A stretch of DNA of 32,359 nucleotides. It comes from Candidatus Hydrogenedentota bacterium (GTDB lineage: Bacteria; Hydrogenedentota; Hydrogenedentia; Hydrogenedentales; SLHB01). Positions 16,911 to 26,175 of this stretch are shown here, one piece after another. The number at the start of each line of letters is the position of its first letter. The first letter of the stretch is position 1. Where the stretch lies: assembly GCA_016215105.1 (NCBI GenBank), contig JACRLJ010000065.1, positions 1-32,359 of the forward strand, in the 5' to 3' direction. A program made the translations under genes and the position numbers. The notes under the pieces are model-generated. The model saw only the letters and a list, made by a program, of their open reading frames with translations. It had not been told where the DNA came from and ran no database searches.

Positions 16911-18678
16911 ATGAATCGCATGACGCTCGGGACAAAACTGATTGGCGGATTCACTACGGTATCCATATTGACCGCGATCGCGGGTTCCGCTGCTTTTTGG
17001 GGTGTTACTAAACTATCGAAGCAGGCGCAAGTCCTGGAAGATGGATTGCGCGCCGCAGCAATGGCCATCGAAATACGATGACGAATCCGACAAACTCGTA
17101 AGTGCCATGGAGCAGAAGGCCGACAAGCTTGTCCAAGAAACTCGTGAGGCACTGGACAAAGTCCTGGCGGCCACGCCAAACAAGGATATCAGCGCGTCCG
17201 TGGACCAGTTGGTCATTGCGCTCAAACTCAAGCATGCCCTCGTCAAGCAATATCAACAACAGGCGGACTTGATCATCAATCACAACCTCGATTCGGTCAA
17301 GGAGTTTGACGCGACCAAGACCGCAATCGATCAGGCGCTTGCTCAGGCGCGCCAAATTGCGGGTACGCCAGAGAAGCAGGACTATCTCAAGGAAATTGGC
17401 GAATCCGAGCAAGCCTTCAGCACGGTATTTAAGGAGAAGGTGACGCCCGAGGTCGCTCGGATCTCCGAGAATCGCATACGGAAATTCGACGGCGAATCCG
17501 ACGAACACCTCGCCGCGTTGAACGAGTCAATCAACAGTGTCCTCACTACGACAGAGAACGAAGCAACCGCCGCCGAGCAAGCGTTTGACCGAACCCGAAC
17601 ACAAATCTATCTCGCGGTCTCGATTATCTGCGGCGCAGCAGTGTTGCTTGGACTGTTCTTGGGTATGTTTCTGACGCGCAGTATCACAAAGCCCATCCAC
17701 CAAGTTATCTCCGGTCTTGGAGCGAGTTCATCCCAAGTTACCGTGGCGTCGGCGCAGGTGGCCAGTTCCAGCCAGCAGATGGCGGAAGGAGCCAGTGAAC
17801 AGGCGTCAAGCCTCGAAGAGACGTCCGCCTCGCTCGAAGAAATGTCCTCCATGACCAAACAGAACGCCGATAACGCGCGCCAAGTCAATCTTATGGTCGC
17901 CAACACCGGAAAGGCCTCGGAAAAAGGACGTGAGGCCATGCAACGCATGACTGAAGCCATAGGCAAGATTAAGTCGTCCGCGGACCAAACGGCCAAGATT
18001 CTCAAGACCATCGATGAAATCGCCTTTCAAACGAATCTGCTCGCGCTGAACGCCGCCGTCGAAGCGGCGCGCGCAGGCGAAGCCGGTAAGGGCTTTGCCG
18101 TGGTCGCCGAAGAGGTCCGCCACCTGGCGCAACGCAGCGCCGAAGCGGCGAAGACCACGGCCTCCCTTATCGACGAGTCGCGCAAGAATGCCGACGATGG
18201 CGTCGCCGCCTCCTCCGAGGTAGCGGGAATCCTGGAAGTAATAAGCGGTAGCGTGGACAACGTCTCCAAGCTGGTTTCCGAAGTTTCGGCGGCCAGCAAA
18301 GAGCAGGCGCAGGGCATCGAACAAGTCAATACCGCAGTGTCGCAGTTGGACCGTGTAACCCAATCCAATGCGGCCAACGCGGAAGAATCCGCCTCCGCCA
18401 GCGAGGAACTGTCCGCTCAAGCCACCGAACTTGGTCAGTTCGTCGCCACTCTCACTGAACTCGTGGGCGCGAACGGCAACCATCGTGCCGTTTTCAACCA
18501 AACGCAGGCGACGCCGAGTCCACGTTCGCTGACACGCGAGACTCAGCCAACGCGTTGGCCGGCTCGCTCGAAGTCAAACGAGATCGACGTTCGGAAGTCC
18601 AATCACCGGCCTGCCGCCTCCGTCGTCAGCGCCGACCAAATCATTCCCCTGGAAGAAGATGAACTCAAGGACTTCTGA
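16911..18678 (+). CDS. methyl-accepting chemotaxis protein, interrupted by a +1 frameshift
   Basis: A transmembrane chemoreceptor that signals to CheA/CheW. Codons 1-56 (16911-17078) encode the classic start [14 protein letters not shown] and TM1, then meet TGA at 17079; the rest continues one base on, in a frame open from 17002 to 18678. Joined, it has about 588 residues: TM1, a helical ligand domain of about 190 residues, TM2 ([20 protein letters not shown]), a very short HAMP-like segment ([15 protein letters not shown]), and a full signalling hairpin with the tip [37 protein letters not shown] and methylation-type Glu/Gln pairs. It ends EEDELKDF. Removing one A of GAAATAC at 17070 restores the frame as AMAIE-YDDESDK. 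No other chemotaxis gene is nearby. Whether it is functional is unclear. Confidence 0.88.
17070..17082 (+). other. frameshift site within the chemoreceptor gene
   Basis: The reading frame changes by +1 between GAAATAC and the stop TGA (17079-17081). The context is CGA TGA C, a UGA followed by C, which is the same weak-stop context as the prfB frameshift site. Either one extra A in the AAA run or recoding at the stop would join the two frames. Confidence 0.7.
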
Positions 18679-18838
18679 AGAGATGAGCGTCGTATCTCCG
18701 GCTTGACCAAGGCCTGCCTGCTCTGTCACGTACTTGACCTAACTCAGCGCCGGCAAGTAGGCCGGTTCGGCGCGCGGGATTCGTGGTGTTCGCCCGCCGG
18801 ACCGCGTTGGACGCGCCGCAACCGGCATCGCCGGCGGG

Positions 18839-18867
18839 TTGCGAAAAGCGCGGCGGGCGCCTATAGT
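18839..18867 (+). promoter_or_regulatory. probable promoter of the aminotransferase gene
   Basis: TTGCGA (18839-18844) and TATAGT (18862-18867) are 17 bp apart. TACAAT at 18867-18872 is an overlapping alternative -10. Confidence 0.55.
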
Positions 18868-18896
18868 ACAATCGTGAACAGGCAAGACCGAGCGCT

Positions 18897-18906
18897 GGAG
18901 GTGATC
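18897..18906 (+). promoter_or_regulatory. full-length Shine-Dalgarno sequence
   Basis: GGAGGTGATC is complementary over ten bases to the 3' end of bacterial 16S rRNA. The GGAGG core ends 9 bp before ATG 18911, which fixes that start. Confidence 0.85.
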
Positions 18907-18910
18907 ACGT

Positions 18911-20095
18911 ATGTACACGATGGGATCGGAAGAAATCGATGCTGTGCGGCGAGTCATCGAGTCCGGAATGTTATTCCGCTACCGGGGTGACGAGACGAGC
19001 GAGACCGACTATTTCGAACGCGAGTGGGCGGAGAAAATCGGAGTCGCACACGCCCTCGCGGTAACCAGCGGCACCGCCGCGCTCACCTGCGCGCTCGTCG
19101 GCCTCAATCTCGGACCCGGTGACGAGGTGATTGTCCCCGCGTACACCTGGATCGCGACCGCGTTGGCGCCGCTGGCTGTTGGAGCCATCCCGGTGCTCGC
19201 GGAAGTGGACACCTCACTAACCCTCGATCCTGCCGACGTCGAACGAAAGATTACGCCACGAACCAAAGCCATCATCCCAGTACATATGTGCGGCCTGCCC
19301 TGCAACATGACGGCGCTGATGGACGTCGCCGCTCGTCGCGGCCTGCGCGTTGTCGAGGACTCCTGTCAGGCTAACGGCGGGTCGTTCCAAGGACGCCGGC
19401 TTGGTTCCATCGGCCATGTGGGGTGCAATTCGTTCAATTACTTCAAGATCATTACCTGCGGCGAAGGCGGCGCGGTGGTCACGAACGACATGGAAATCCA
19501 TCAACGGGCCATGATGTACCACGACGCCGGGATTGCCTTCCGGCCGCACGCGGACCAAATTCAAATCCCGTTCTTCGCAGGCTCCAACTACAGGATGAAC
19601 GACATCCTAAGCGCCATCCTGCGTGTCCAGACTCGACGGCTCGACGGAATCCTCCAGGCCCTGCGCAATGAGAAGCAAATACTTCGAGAAGCTCTCGCTG
19701 GCGGGTCACCTTTCACGCTTAGCCCCGTGAACTGCCCGGAAGGCGATTGCGGCACAACGTTCGGCATGTTATTTGACAGTGCGGATGAAGCGCGAGCCAT
19801 GGTCGAGAATCTCGCAAAGCGGGGCGTGACTGCCAACCGCCCCATCGACACCGGCCGGCACGTGTATACCAACTGGGAGCCAATCATCGAGAGACGCGGC
19901 GCCCACCATCCGGCGCGCGACCCTTACCAACAGTCTCCGGGCGTTGCCTTGAACTACGCACGAGATATGTGTCCAAAATCTCTCGATTACCTCGCTCGTA
20001 CCGTATTCATCGCGACCTCCATCAACCGCCCGCAAGACGAGCTTGCCCGTATTGTCGACGAAGTAAAAACGGCGGATCTACGCCGCCACACATAG
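18911..20095 (+). CDS. DegT/DnrJ/EryC1/StrS-family PLP aminotransferase
   Basis: A 394-residue cytoplasmic protein of the sugar-aminotransferase family (DegT/DnrJ/EryC1/StrS). These enzymes are PLP-dependent and usually aminate a keto sugar nucleotide for O-antigen, capsule or aminoglycoside biosynthesis. The fold markers are VTSGTAALTCAL (cofactor phosphate), EVIVPAYTWIATA, IIPVHMCGLPC, VVEDSCQANGG with the PLP-ring Asp, and FNYFKIITCGEGG with the Schiff-base Lys179. Immediate neighbours are a chemoreceptor and a kinase, not sugar-nucleotide genes, so the substrate is unknown. The two bases after its lysine (IITCGEGG) differ slightly from the SFxxxKxxTxGEGG consensus. Confidence 0.88.
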   Translation: MYTMGSEEIDAVRRVIESGMLFRYRGDETSETDYFEREWAEKIGVAHALAVTSGTAALTCALVGLNLGPGDEVIVPAYTWIATALAPLAVGAIPVLAEVDTSLTLDPADVERKITPRTKAIIPVHMCGLPCNMTALMDVAARRGLRVVEDSCQANGGSFQGRRLGSIGHVGCNSFNYFKIITCGEGGAVVTNDMEIHQRAMMYHDAGIAFRPHADQIQIPFFAGSNYRMNDILSAILRVQTRRLDGILQALRNEKQILREALAGGSPFTLSPVNCPEGDCGTTFGMLFDSADEARAMVENLAKRGVTANRPIDTGRHVYTNWEPIIERRGAHHPARDPYQQSPGVALNYARDMCPKSLDYLARTVFIATSINRPQDELARIVDEVKTADLRRHT

Positions 20096-20173
20096 TCCCA
20101 AACACTCTCCCGTCTGAGACAGTGCCCCTATCCCCTTCGTAGCCAATCCATGTATGCCTTCTTGCGTCTGCCC

Positions 20174-20215
20174 ACGGCTTCGCCGTAAACTCCACCTACC
20201 ACCTGCGGCAGGTGG
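20174..20215. repeat. tandem palindromes upstream of the kinase gene
   Basis: Two perfect hairpins lie side by side: ACGGC-TTC-GCCGT (20174-20186) and CCACCTG-CGG-CAGGTGG (20199-20215). Neither is followed by a T-tract, so they are not obvious terminators. The second resembles short REP-like palindromes that occur in many copies in some bacterial genomes; only one copy is in this window. Confidence 0.5.
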
Positions 20216-20254
20216 CCCCCGATTCGTAGTAATGCGCTATCAGACGGATAGGTC

Positions 20255-22585
20255 ATGGACACGGTTGCGGAACTAGCGGCAGGACAAGTAGTCGGCAAGT
20301 ATCGAGTAGTGCGCGAATTGGGCCGGGGTGGGATGGGCATTGTGTACCTCGCCACGGACCTGTCCCTCGGACGAAATGTGGCCCTGAAACTTCTCCATCC
20401 AGCCTTGAGTCTGTCGGAAAACTTCGTCCAGCGTTTCAAACAAGAGGCGCGCGCCATTGCCGCCCTCTCCCACCCCAACATCGTGGACATCCACTCCCTC
20501 GATCTGGTGGATGGCCGACTCCTGATCGATGTCCGTTACCTGGAAGGCGGGTCGCTTGCGAATCGCTCCTCGATACAGGTGATAACGTTGCCTGAGTTGG
20601 TGCGCTGGAGTTCGGAAATCCTAAGCGCCTTGTCCCAATGCCACAGCGCAGCGATAATCCATCGCGACGTCAAGCCAAGCAATATCCTTTTTGACAGCGC
20701 CTCCCGCGCATTCCTTTCCGATTTTGGCCTGGCCAAGGCCTACACTTCCCACGTCGAATCCGTAATCGCAAGCGCGTCCTCCTCCGGCTTCTTCTTGGGT
20801 TCGCCGCGCTATGCGCCTCTGGAAGCTTGGACCGATAGCGAGCCAGATCCTCGCTGGGACGTATACTCACTCGGCATTGTAATCTACGAAGCGATCGCAG
20901 GCGCCGCTCCCTACTCGGGAGCCACCCCGCTCTCGATACTGAATCAAATCATGAACAAATCCGTTCCCCCGCTCGAATCCGTGTGTGGCGGCGTCTCCCC
21001 TGCGTTAAGCCGCCTGGTGGACGATATGGTCCATCGCGATCCGAAGCAGAGGCCACGCGACGGCGCCGACGCCCTTGAGCGCCTCCGCGAGACTCCTGAG
21101 TACGAAACTTCGCAACATCGCGGTGAGTGTACAGTCGTCATTCCACACCCCGCTACCCCTTCGTCGGACAAACTGCCTTCGTCGGTGTCATCGGCCCGTT
21201 CTCCATACAGCCACACTGCTACGGAAACCGCCGGGAGAAGAGCCGCGGCGGCCAACGCGACATACCATGCGCCCGTGAAATCGCGGATCGGCCGCCGGAC
21301 TTTACTCGGTCTGACCGGAATACTCATCGTTCTAGGCGCCGTGGGAGTCGTTGTATACCGGCAAGGCATCTGGCGGGATCCCGAACCCACCACGGCGAGC
21401 GCATCCATTCCCGCCGGCTCGGCCCGTCCAGTTTCCCAGGCGAACCATCCCATCCCATCCGTGCCCGCCGTCGCGGATCTACTTATGCTCCCAAAACAGA
21501 CGACTTCGCCTCGGTTCTCCGTCTATGATGTCACCTTTTCCGAAAGCGGTAACCGCCCGCCACAGTCCTGGTTCATAGGAGATTCCGGCGCCGGCGCGGC
21601 CAATACCGTGTACGCAATTGGACCGTCTTCCCTCGCGCGCTTGAATATGGATTCCGCGGACGGCGCCGTATTCCGTTTGCAGGGGGATTGGGCGGAATAT
21701 CTTGATTCCGCCTCAAGTGTGCTGCGTTACGGCACGGTCACGGGCCAGGGGCGATGGCTACCGGATCACGGGGTATTCACCGCCTCGATGCAATTCAACT
21801 CGCTGCAAGATGGAGCCACTTGGGAGCGGACAACGGCTGGATCGCGAAACACCGCCGAGGCGACAGACACGCGCCTCTGCGTCGTGATCGAGGAACAGCC
21901 TAATCTCCAGGCATTACTCTACAACGAATTGCTTCCTAGAAACCTCCAGTGGGCCAAGGATGTTGAACGGCTTCTACCCGCAATGCGCGACGCGCGCGTG
22001 GAAGTCCCCGCCGTAGCCGACGCGCTCGCCTCCTTCAAAGCGGACGGGCGCCTGGATGAGTCCCTTTGGGCAACACTGGCCAACGACTCGGGAACAATAC
22101 AAGGTTGGCCGGCGGACCGGTCTCCCGTGATGCGGATTCGCAGTTGCGAGCAAGGCGTCTTCGTAGCGTTGCAGGCTCGCAACACGTCCTCGGCGAAGCT
22201 GACCTTTGAAATCTCCGTGTTACATAACTACTACGTACCCATACAGGACGCGCCTGTTTGGACCGCGTCACTGGCCCCGTCTCAGGAACCGGCGTTGAGC
22301 CACCGCGCGCGTGATCGGTCTGACCCGGTGGAATGTACTTGGAAGACAGGTGTCATTGCGGACGGCGGAATCGCTACCGCGGAAGTATTTATTCCCTTCG
22401 ATACCACTGCGAAGGGCGACGCCGCGAATGCGGGCGACCGTTGGCGGATTAGTGCCCGACTATCAAGCATACGCGGCGATGGGAGCGCAGCGACTGAAGT
22501 AATCTGGGGATATCCGGAGTTTGACAAGGTGTTCCACGGGGCCATCCTCGTATTCGGAGACGGCGCATCCAACGAACACGAGTGA
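20255..22585 (+). CDS. membrane Ser/Thr protein kinase with CBM9-like extracytoplasmic domain
   Basis: A 776-residue PknB-type kinase. Residues 16-280 form the kinase domain with all key residues: Gly loop GRGGMG (23-28), Lys45, Glu64, catalytic HRD with Asp138 (HRDVKPSN), DFG 156-158 and the APLE segment. After a juxtamembrane linker rich in Ser, Pro and Ala comes one TM helix (about 350-368), giving a cytoplasmic kinase and an external half. That half holds a beta-rich region (about 415-560) and a C-terminal domain (about 594-768) with DGRLDESLW, GVFVALQARNTSS, TAEVFIPFD and RISARLSSIRG, the pattern of CBM9-like domains. So it is a candidate receptor for sugar or a polymer ligand. The ELWxxDGT gene starts 37 bp after its stop and is probably co-transcribed. 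Confidence 0.9.
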   Translation: MDTVAELAAGQVVGKYRVVRELGRGGMGIVYLATDLSLGRNVALKLLHPALSLSENFVQRFKQEARAIAALSHPNIVDIHSLDLVDGRLLIDVRYLEGGSLANRSSIQVITLPELVRWSSEILSALSQCHSAAIIHRDVKPSNILFDSASRAFLSDFGLAKAYTSHVESVIASASSSGFFLGSPRYAPLEAWTDSEPDPRWDVYSLGIVIYEAIAGAAPYSGATPLSILNQIMNKSVPPLESVCGGVSPALSRLVDDMVHRDPKQRPRDGADALERLRETPEYETSQHRGECTVVIPHPATPSSDKLPSSVSSARSPYSHTATETAGRRAAAANATYHAPVKSRIGRRTLLGLTGILIVLGAVGVVVYRQGIWRDPEPTTASASIPAGSARPVSQANHPIPSVPAVADLLMLPKQTTSPRFSVYDVTFSESGNRPPQSWFIGDSGAGAANTVYAIGPSSLARLNMDSADGAVFRLQGDWAEYLDSASSVLRYGTVTGQGRWLPDHGVFTASMQFNSLQDGATWERTTAGSRNTAEATDTRLCVVIEEQPNLQALLYNELLPRNLQWAKDVERLLPAMRDARVEVPAVADALASFKADGRLDESLWATLANDSGTIQGWPADRSPVMRIRSCEQGVFVALQARNTSSAKLTFEISVLHNYYVPIQDAPVWTASLAPSQEPALSHRARDRSDPVECTWKTGVIADGGIATAEVFIPFDTTAKGDAANAGDRWRISARLSSIRGDGSAATEVIWGYPEFDKVFHGAILVFGDGASNEHE

Positions 22586-22622
22586 AGCCAGAGGGCAATC
22601 GCGTGCCAACCACGGAGATCAC

Positions 22623-25409
22623 ATGATGTGGAATGGAGCTCACGACAGACCAGGCGCAATCGCCGTACGTCCGTATGCCTGGGTGATCTCGCTTATTGTC
22701 GTGCTGCTTCCGCGACTATCCCACGCGGCGCCCGCCGAAACTGCCGCAAAAGAACTGGGTGTCATCAATCCGGATTCGTCGCCCGACCGGCTCCGAGTAC
22801 TGAATGAGGACCTACTCTTCACGGCCAATGATGGCGTGCATGGAGCAGAACCCTGGCGCTATCGGCCGAGCACGGGAGAGATCGGTCTCGTGAAGGATGT
22901 CAATCCCGGTCCGGCGAGTTCGGAACCCGGCGACTATGTGGTCGTCAACGATGTGGCCTACTTCACTGCGACCGACGGGCTGAATCCGGTTTACCTCTGG
23001 CGAACTGACGGGACCGAACACGGCACGAAGTTGGTGCGAAGATTCGCCGGCGGCCCAGAACGAAGACCGACCACTCTGAACGAATTCAACGGGTACCTGA
23101 TGCTCTACGCGGAAGCCAGCGACCACAACTGGAAGTTATGGCGCTGCGATGGGACCTTCGATGGCGCCATCGAAATTCAAAACGGGAAAAAGGGGCCCAG
23201 CTTGTACCAACCCGGCGGCGGTGTTTCCTGCGGCGGCCTCTACTATTTCTGGGCCGATTCCTCGCTGTGGCAGACGGACGCCACCCCGGCCGGCACGCGC
23301 CCCGTAGTCCGCGTCGAGCCCCCTCAAATACCTCACTTTGAACATGATCTAAGAACCTTCAACGGTAAACTCTTCTTCCGAGCCATCACTGCAGAGACTG
23401 GCTTGGAGACTTGGTTCTTTGACCCCGCCGTCCCCGCAACGCGTACGACGCTGCTGCGGGACATTTGCCGCGGAAAAGGGGACTCCAATCCCCAACAATT
23501 CGTCGTGTTCCGCAACCTTCTATATTACCAAGCCTACGACGCCGAACACGGCGCCGAACTCTGGAAAACGGATGGGACGCCGGAAAACACTACGATTGCA
23601 GGTGACTTGATTCCGGGACCGGCAAGTAGCTCACCCCAGTATTTCGCCGTCACCGGCGATATGCTGTTCTTCTCCGCGACAGACCCCGAGCACGGCCGCG
23701 AACTATGGCGGTCCGATGGGACCTCCGGCGGAACAACTCTCGTCAAGGACGCCTACCCCGGCCACGGCGACGGAACGCCATATCAACTGACACCTTTCGG
23801 AAAAATGCTGTTCTATTGCACAAACACTCCTGACTACGGGGAGGAGTTGTACATAAGCGATGGAACGCTGGAAGGTACCCGCATGGTGAAAGACATCAAT
23901 CCCGGTAAATCGTCGTCCGAGCCGTACCACCTAACCGTACTAGACAACATGCTCTATTTTTCAGCCAAGGACGGAGCGCATGGAGAGGAACTCTGGCAAA
24001 GCAACGGCTCCGCCGAAGGCACGGAACTGGTGGAAGACATCAACGTTCCGCCGGGCGCCGTCGCCTCCTCCTTCCCCTGCCGACTGGCCGAGATTGCCGG
24101 TGGGCTGGTGTTTTTTGCCCGCGAAAAACAGGGCAACTTCGCGCTATATATCAGCGACGGTACAAGCGACGGGACGCGTCTGGTAGATTGCCCAATTCCT
24201 CCTCAGGCAAACCTGGATGCCGTGTCTACGGTCAACGCGGCGGACTCCATGTACTTGATGGTAGCCAATACTGGGGCGCCGGGTATGTCATTGTGGCGAA
24301 GTGATGGCACATCCGGTGGCACAACCAAATTGGACGATCTGCCGGAGAACACCGGAGTCATGGAACCTCCGAGCATTGCCGTGGTGGACGGCGCTTGTTA
24401 CTATCCAAAAAGAGACCGGGAGCATGGTCTCGAATTGTGGGCCTGCCCCGTAGCCGGCGGTACACCGGTTCTCGCGGCTGACGTGCGTCTTGGCAATGCG
24501 GACTCCGCGCCTACAGACCTGGTTGCGTGGAAAGGGTCCGTCTACTTCGCCGCGGACGACGGCATGCATGGCGTCGAGCTATGGCGCTATAAACCATCCG
24601 ATGGACTGGCGCCGGTCGCGGAAATTGCGGCCGGCGCCGAGTCTTCGTCCCCAAAGTCGCTCACGTCGGCGGGACAGTACCTGTTCTTCGTGGCCGATGA
24701 CGGAATCCGTGGCGCCGAGTTGTGGCGAACCGACGGTACCACGGGCGGCACGATTCTCATGGCGGACATCTTGCCGGGTTACCCCGGGACCATGCCCCGC
24801 AAACTCACCGCCGTTGGAGACACACTCTACTTTGTTGCCAACGACGGCGTCCGCGGGTACGAACTCTGGAAGTCCGACGGCACTCCCGAGGGAACTGCCC
24901 TCGTCCGCGACATCTACCCGGGGCGTCCCTCCTCGGCCCCGGACTGCCTGACCGACATGAATGGAACACTGTTCTTCAGCGCGGACGACGGCGCACACGG
25001 CGTTGAATTGTGGCGCAGCGACGGTAGCCAGCAGGGCACCTTCCTGTTGGGCGATATCGTGGATGGTCAGACTGGCTCCGGTCCAGCAGGCCTTCGAGCG
25101 ATAGATGGGGTACTGTTCTTCTCCGCGTTTGACCGCCGCTACGGCCGCGAACTCTGGGTCTGCAACGGTGTTCGCGCGGATCCCTCACCTGCCAAAGACA
25201 TCTGCCCAGGGCCGGGCAGCTCGAATCCGGCGGAGTTCTGCGCCGTTGGCGGGAATATCTACTTCCGAGCCGACAACGGAGTACAAGGCGTTGAACTATG
25301 GACTACAGTACCCGGGAGTGACATGGACCATACCACCCGCCTCGTCGGCGACATCCTCGAAACCACCCCTCTGCGCGCCAAGGTCCTCCCCACTCACCCG
25401 AAAAACTGA
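22623..25409 (+). CDS. secreted ELWxxDGT-repeat protein
   Basis: A 928-residue exported protein made almost wholly of repeats of 45-50 residues with the core ELWRSDGTxxGT preceded by a short hydrophobic strand pair (LYFSAxDGxHG) and followed by LVKDINPGxxSSxP. I count about 15 recognisable units, some degenerate (LWACPVAGG, LWVCNGVR). The regular beta pattern would suit beta-propellers, perhaps two tandem ones, but no enzyme motif is visible. The signal peptide is MMWNGAHDRPGAIAVRPYAWVISLIVVLLPRLSHA, cleaved before APA. The frame runs to 22521 upstream, inside the kinase gene, but GGAG at 22614 fixes the start at 22623 or 22626. Adjacent to the kinase, it may be its ligand or an accessory adhesin-like surface protein. 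Confidence 0.85.
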   Translation: MMWNGAHDRPGAIAVRPYAWVISLIVVLLPRLSHAAPAETAAKELGVINPDSSPDRLRVLNEDLLFTANDGVHGAEPWRYRPSTGEIGLVKDVNPGPASSEPGDYVVVNDVAYFTATDGLNPVYLWRTDGTEHGTKLVRRFAGGPERRPTTLNEFNGYLMLYAEASDHNWKLWRCDGTFDGAIEIQNGKKGPSLYQPGGGVSCGGLYYFWADSSLWQTDATPAGTRPVVRVEPPQIPHFEHDLRTFNGKLFFRAITAETGLETWFFDPAVPATRTTLLRDICRGKGDSNPQQFVVFRNLLYYQAYDAEHGAELWKTDGTPENTTIAGDLIPGPASSSPQYFAVTGDMLFFSATDPEHGRELWRSDGTSGGTTLVKDAYPGHGDGTPYQLTPFGKMLFYCTNTPDYGEELYISDGTLEGTRMVKDINPGKSSSEPYHLTVLDNMLYFSAKDGAHGEELWQSNGSAEGTELVEDINVPPGAVASSFPCRLAEIAGGLVFFAREKQGNFALYISDGTSDGTRLVDCPIPPQANLDAVSTVNAADSMYLMVANTGAPGMSLWRSDGTSGGTTKLDDLPENTGVMEPPSIAVVDGACYYPKRDREHGLELWACPVAGGTPVLAADVRLGNADSAPTDLVAWKGSVYFAADDGMHGVELWRYKPSDGLAPVAEIAAGAESSSPKSLTSAGQYLFFVADDGIRGAELWRTDGTTGGTILMADILPGYPGTMPRKLTAVGDTLYFVANDGVRGYELWKSDGTPEGTALVRDIYPGRPSSAPDCLTDMNGTLFFSADDGAHGVELWRSDGSQQGTFLLGDIVDGQTGSGPAGLRAIDGVLFFSAFDRRYGRELWVCNGVRADPSPAKDICPGPGSSNPAEFCAVGGNIYFRADNGVQGVELWTTVPGSDMDHTTRLVGDILETTPLRAKVLPTHPKN

Positions 25410-25463
25410 GCACACCTTGTTCCATGACCCGTCCGCTTGATTTCCGCGATGGCCGCAATATTG

Positions 25464-25469
25464 TACAAT
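25464..25469 (+). promoter_or_regulatory. possible -10 element of the sigma-factor gene
   Basis: TACAAT at 25464-25469, with TATTGT overlapping it at 25459, is a reasonable -10. TTGATT at 25437 could serve as -35 for the TATTGT at 16 bp. Spacing is not ideal and the call is weak. Confidence 0.3.
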
Positions 25470-25520
25470 GATCCGAACACGTATGTACGGATCGGTGTCT
25501 AAGATCCTGGAAACGGCCAA

Positions 25521-25542
25521 CGCGGGGCGGACACACCCCGCG
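25521..25542 (+). other. GC-rich hairpin abutting the sigma-factor ribosome-binding site
   Basis: CGCGGGG (25521-25527) and CCCCGCG (25536-25542) form a perfect 7-bp stem with an 8-nt loop. The 3' arm overlaps by one base the GGGAG at 25542-25546 that probably recruits the ribosome. No T-tract follows, so it is more likely a translation-affecting structure than a terminator. Confidence 0.55.
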
Positions 25543-25558
25543 GGAGCGTAATTGATCG

Positions 25559-26164
25559 TTGGTCTTGTTGCGTGAAGCGCGAGGACGTTCCGATGTCGGC
25601 CTACTCGATGAGTGCCGAAATGGTGACCCGTCCGCGTTTGATGAATTGGTCCGGCGTCATAAGGACCGCATCTACAACGTTCTGTACCGCTTCCTCGGCA
25701 ATCGCGAGGATGCCCTGGACGTCTCGCAGGAGGTGTTTGTGCGGGCGTACCGGGGCGTCGCCGGCTTTCGTGGCGGCGCGCAGGTCTATACGTGGCTGTA
25801 TAGCATCGCGGCAAATCTCGCCCGCAACCGCCTCCGCGACTCCGGGCGAAAAGGTCGAAACATGAGTACGTCGCTCGAGGCGCTGGAAACCGCCGCGCCT
25901 GGCGTGGCGCAACTGGCCTCGGCCGACAGCGCCGATTCCCCGCGCGCCGTGGCCGAGCAACACGAAACGGATGCGCTCCTGCAACGCTGTTTGGATGAGT
26001 TGCCGGACCACTACCGGATGACCTTTGTACTGCGCACCGTCGAGGATCTCAGCTACGAAGAGATCGCCGACGTGATGGGATGCCCGGTCGGCACCGTAAA
26101 GTCGCGCTTAAACCAAGCGCGCGCGTTGCTGCGCGACCGCCTCCGCGAACTGGGTGTATTGTGA
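25559..26164 (+). CDS. ECF-type RNA polymerase sigma factor
   Basis: A 201-residue sigma-70 family group 4 factor. Region 2 (about 24-90) contains the DEL-x2-RH and DALDVSQEVFVRAYRGVAGF segments with the core-binding helices and the -10-recognising face; region 4 (about 140-195) has the helix-turn-helix YEEIADVMGCPVGTVKSRLNQARALLRD. Regions 1 and 3 are absent, as expected. The frame has no ATG near its beginning; TTG 25559 follows an in-frame stop at 25553, with GGGAG 12 bp upstream, so TTG 25559 or the nearby TTG 25565 is used. The next gene, its anti-sigma factor, starts 11 bp after the stop, so the pair is one operon. Target promoters are unknown. Confidence 0.9.
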   Translation: MVLLREARGRSDVGLLDECRNGDPSAFDELVRRHKDRIYNVLYRFLGNREDALDVSQEVFVRAYRGVAGFRGGAQVYTWLYSIAANLARNRLRDSGRKGRNMSTSLEALETAAPGVAQLASADSADSPRAVAEQHETDALLQRCLDELPDHYRMTFVLRTVEDLSYEEIADVMGCPVGTVKSRLNQARALLRDRLRELGVL

Positions 26165-26175
26165 AGGAAGATTCA

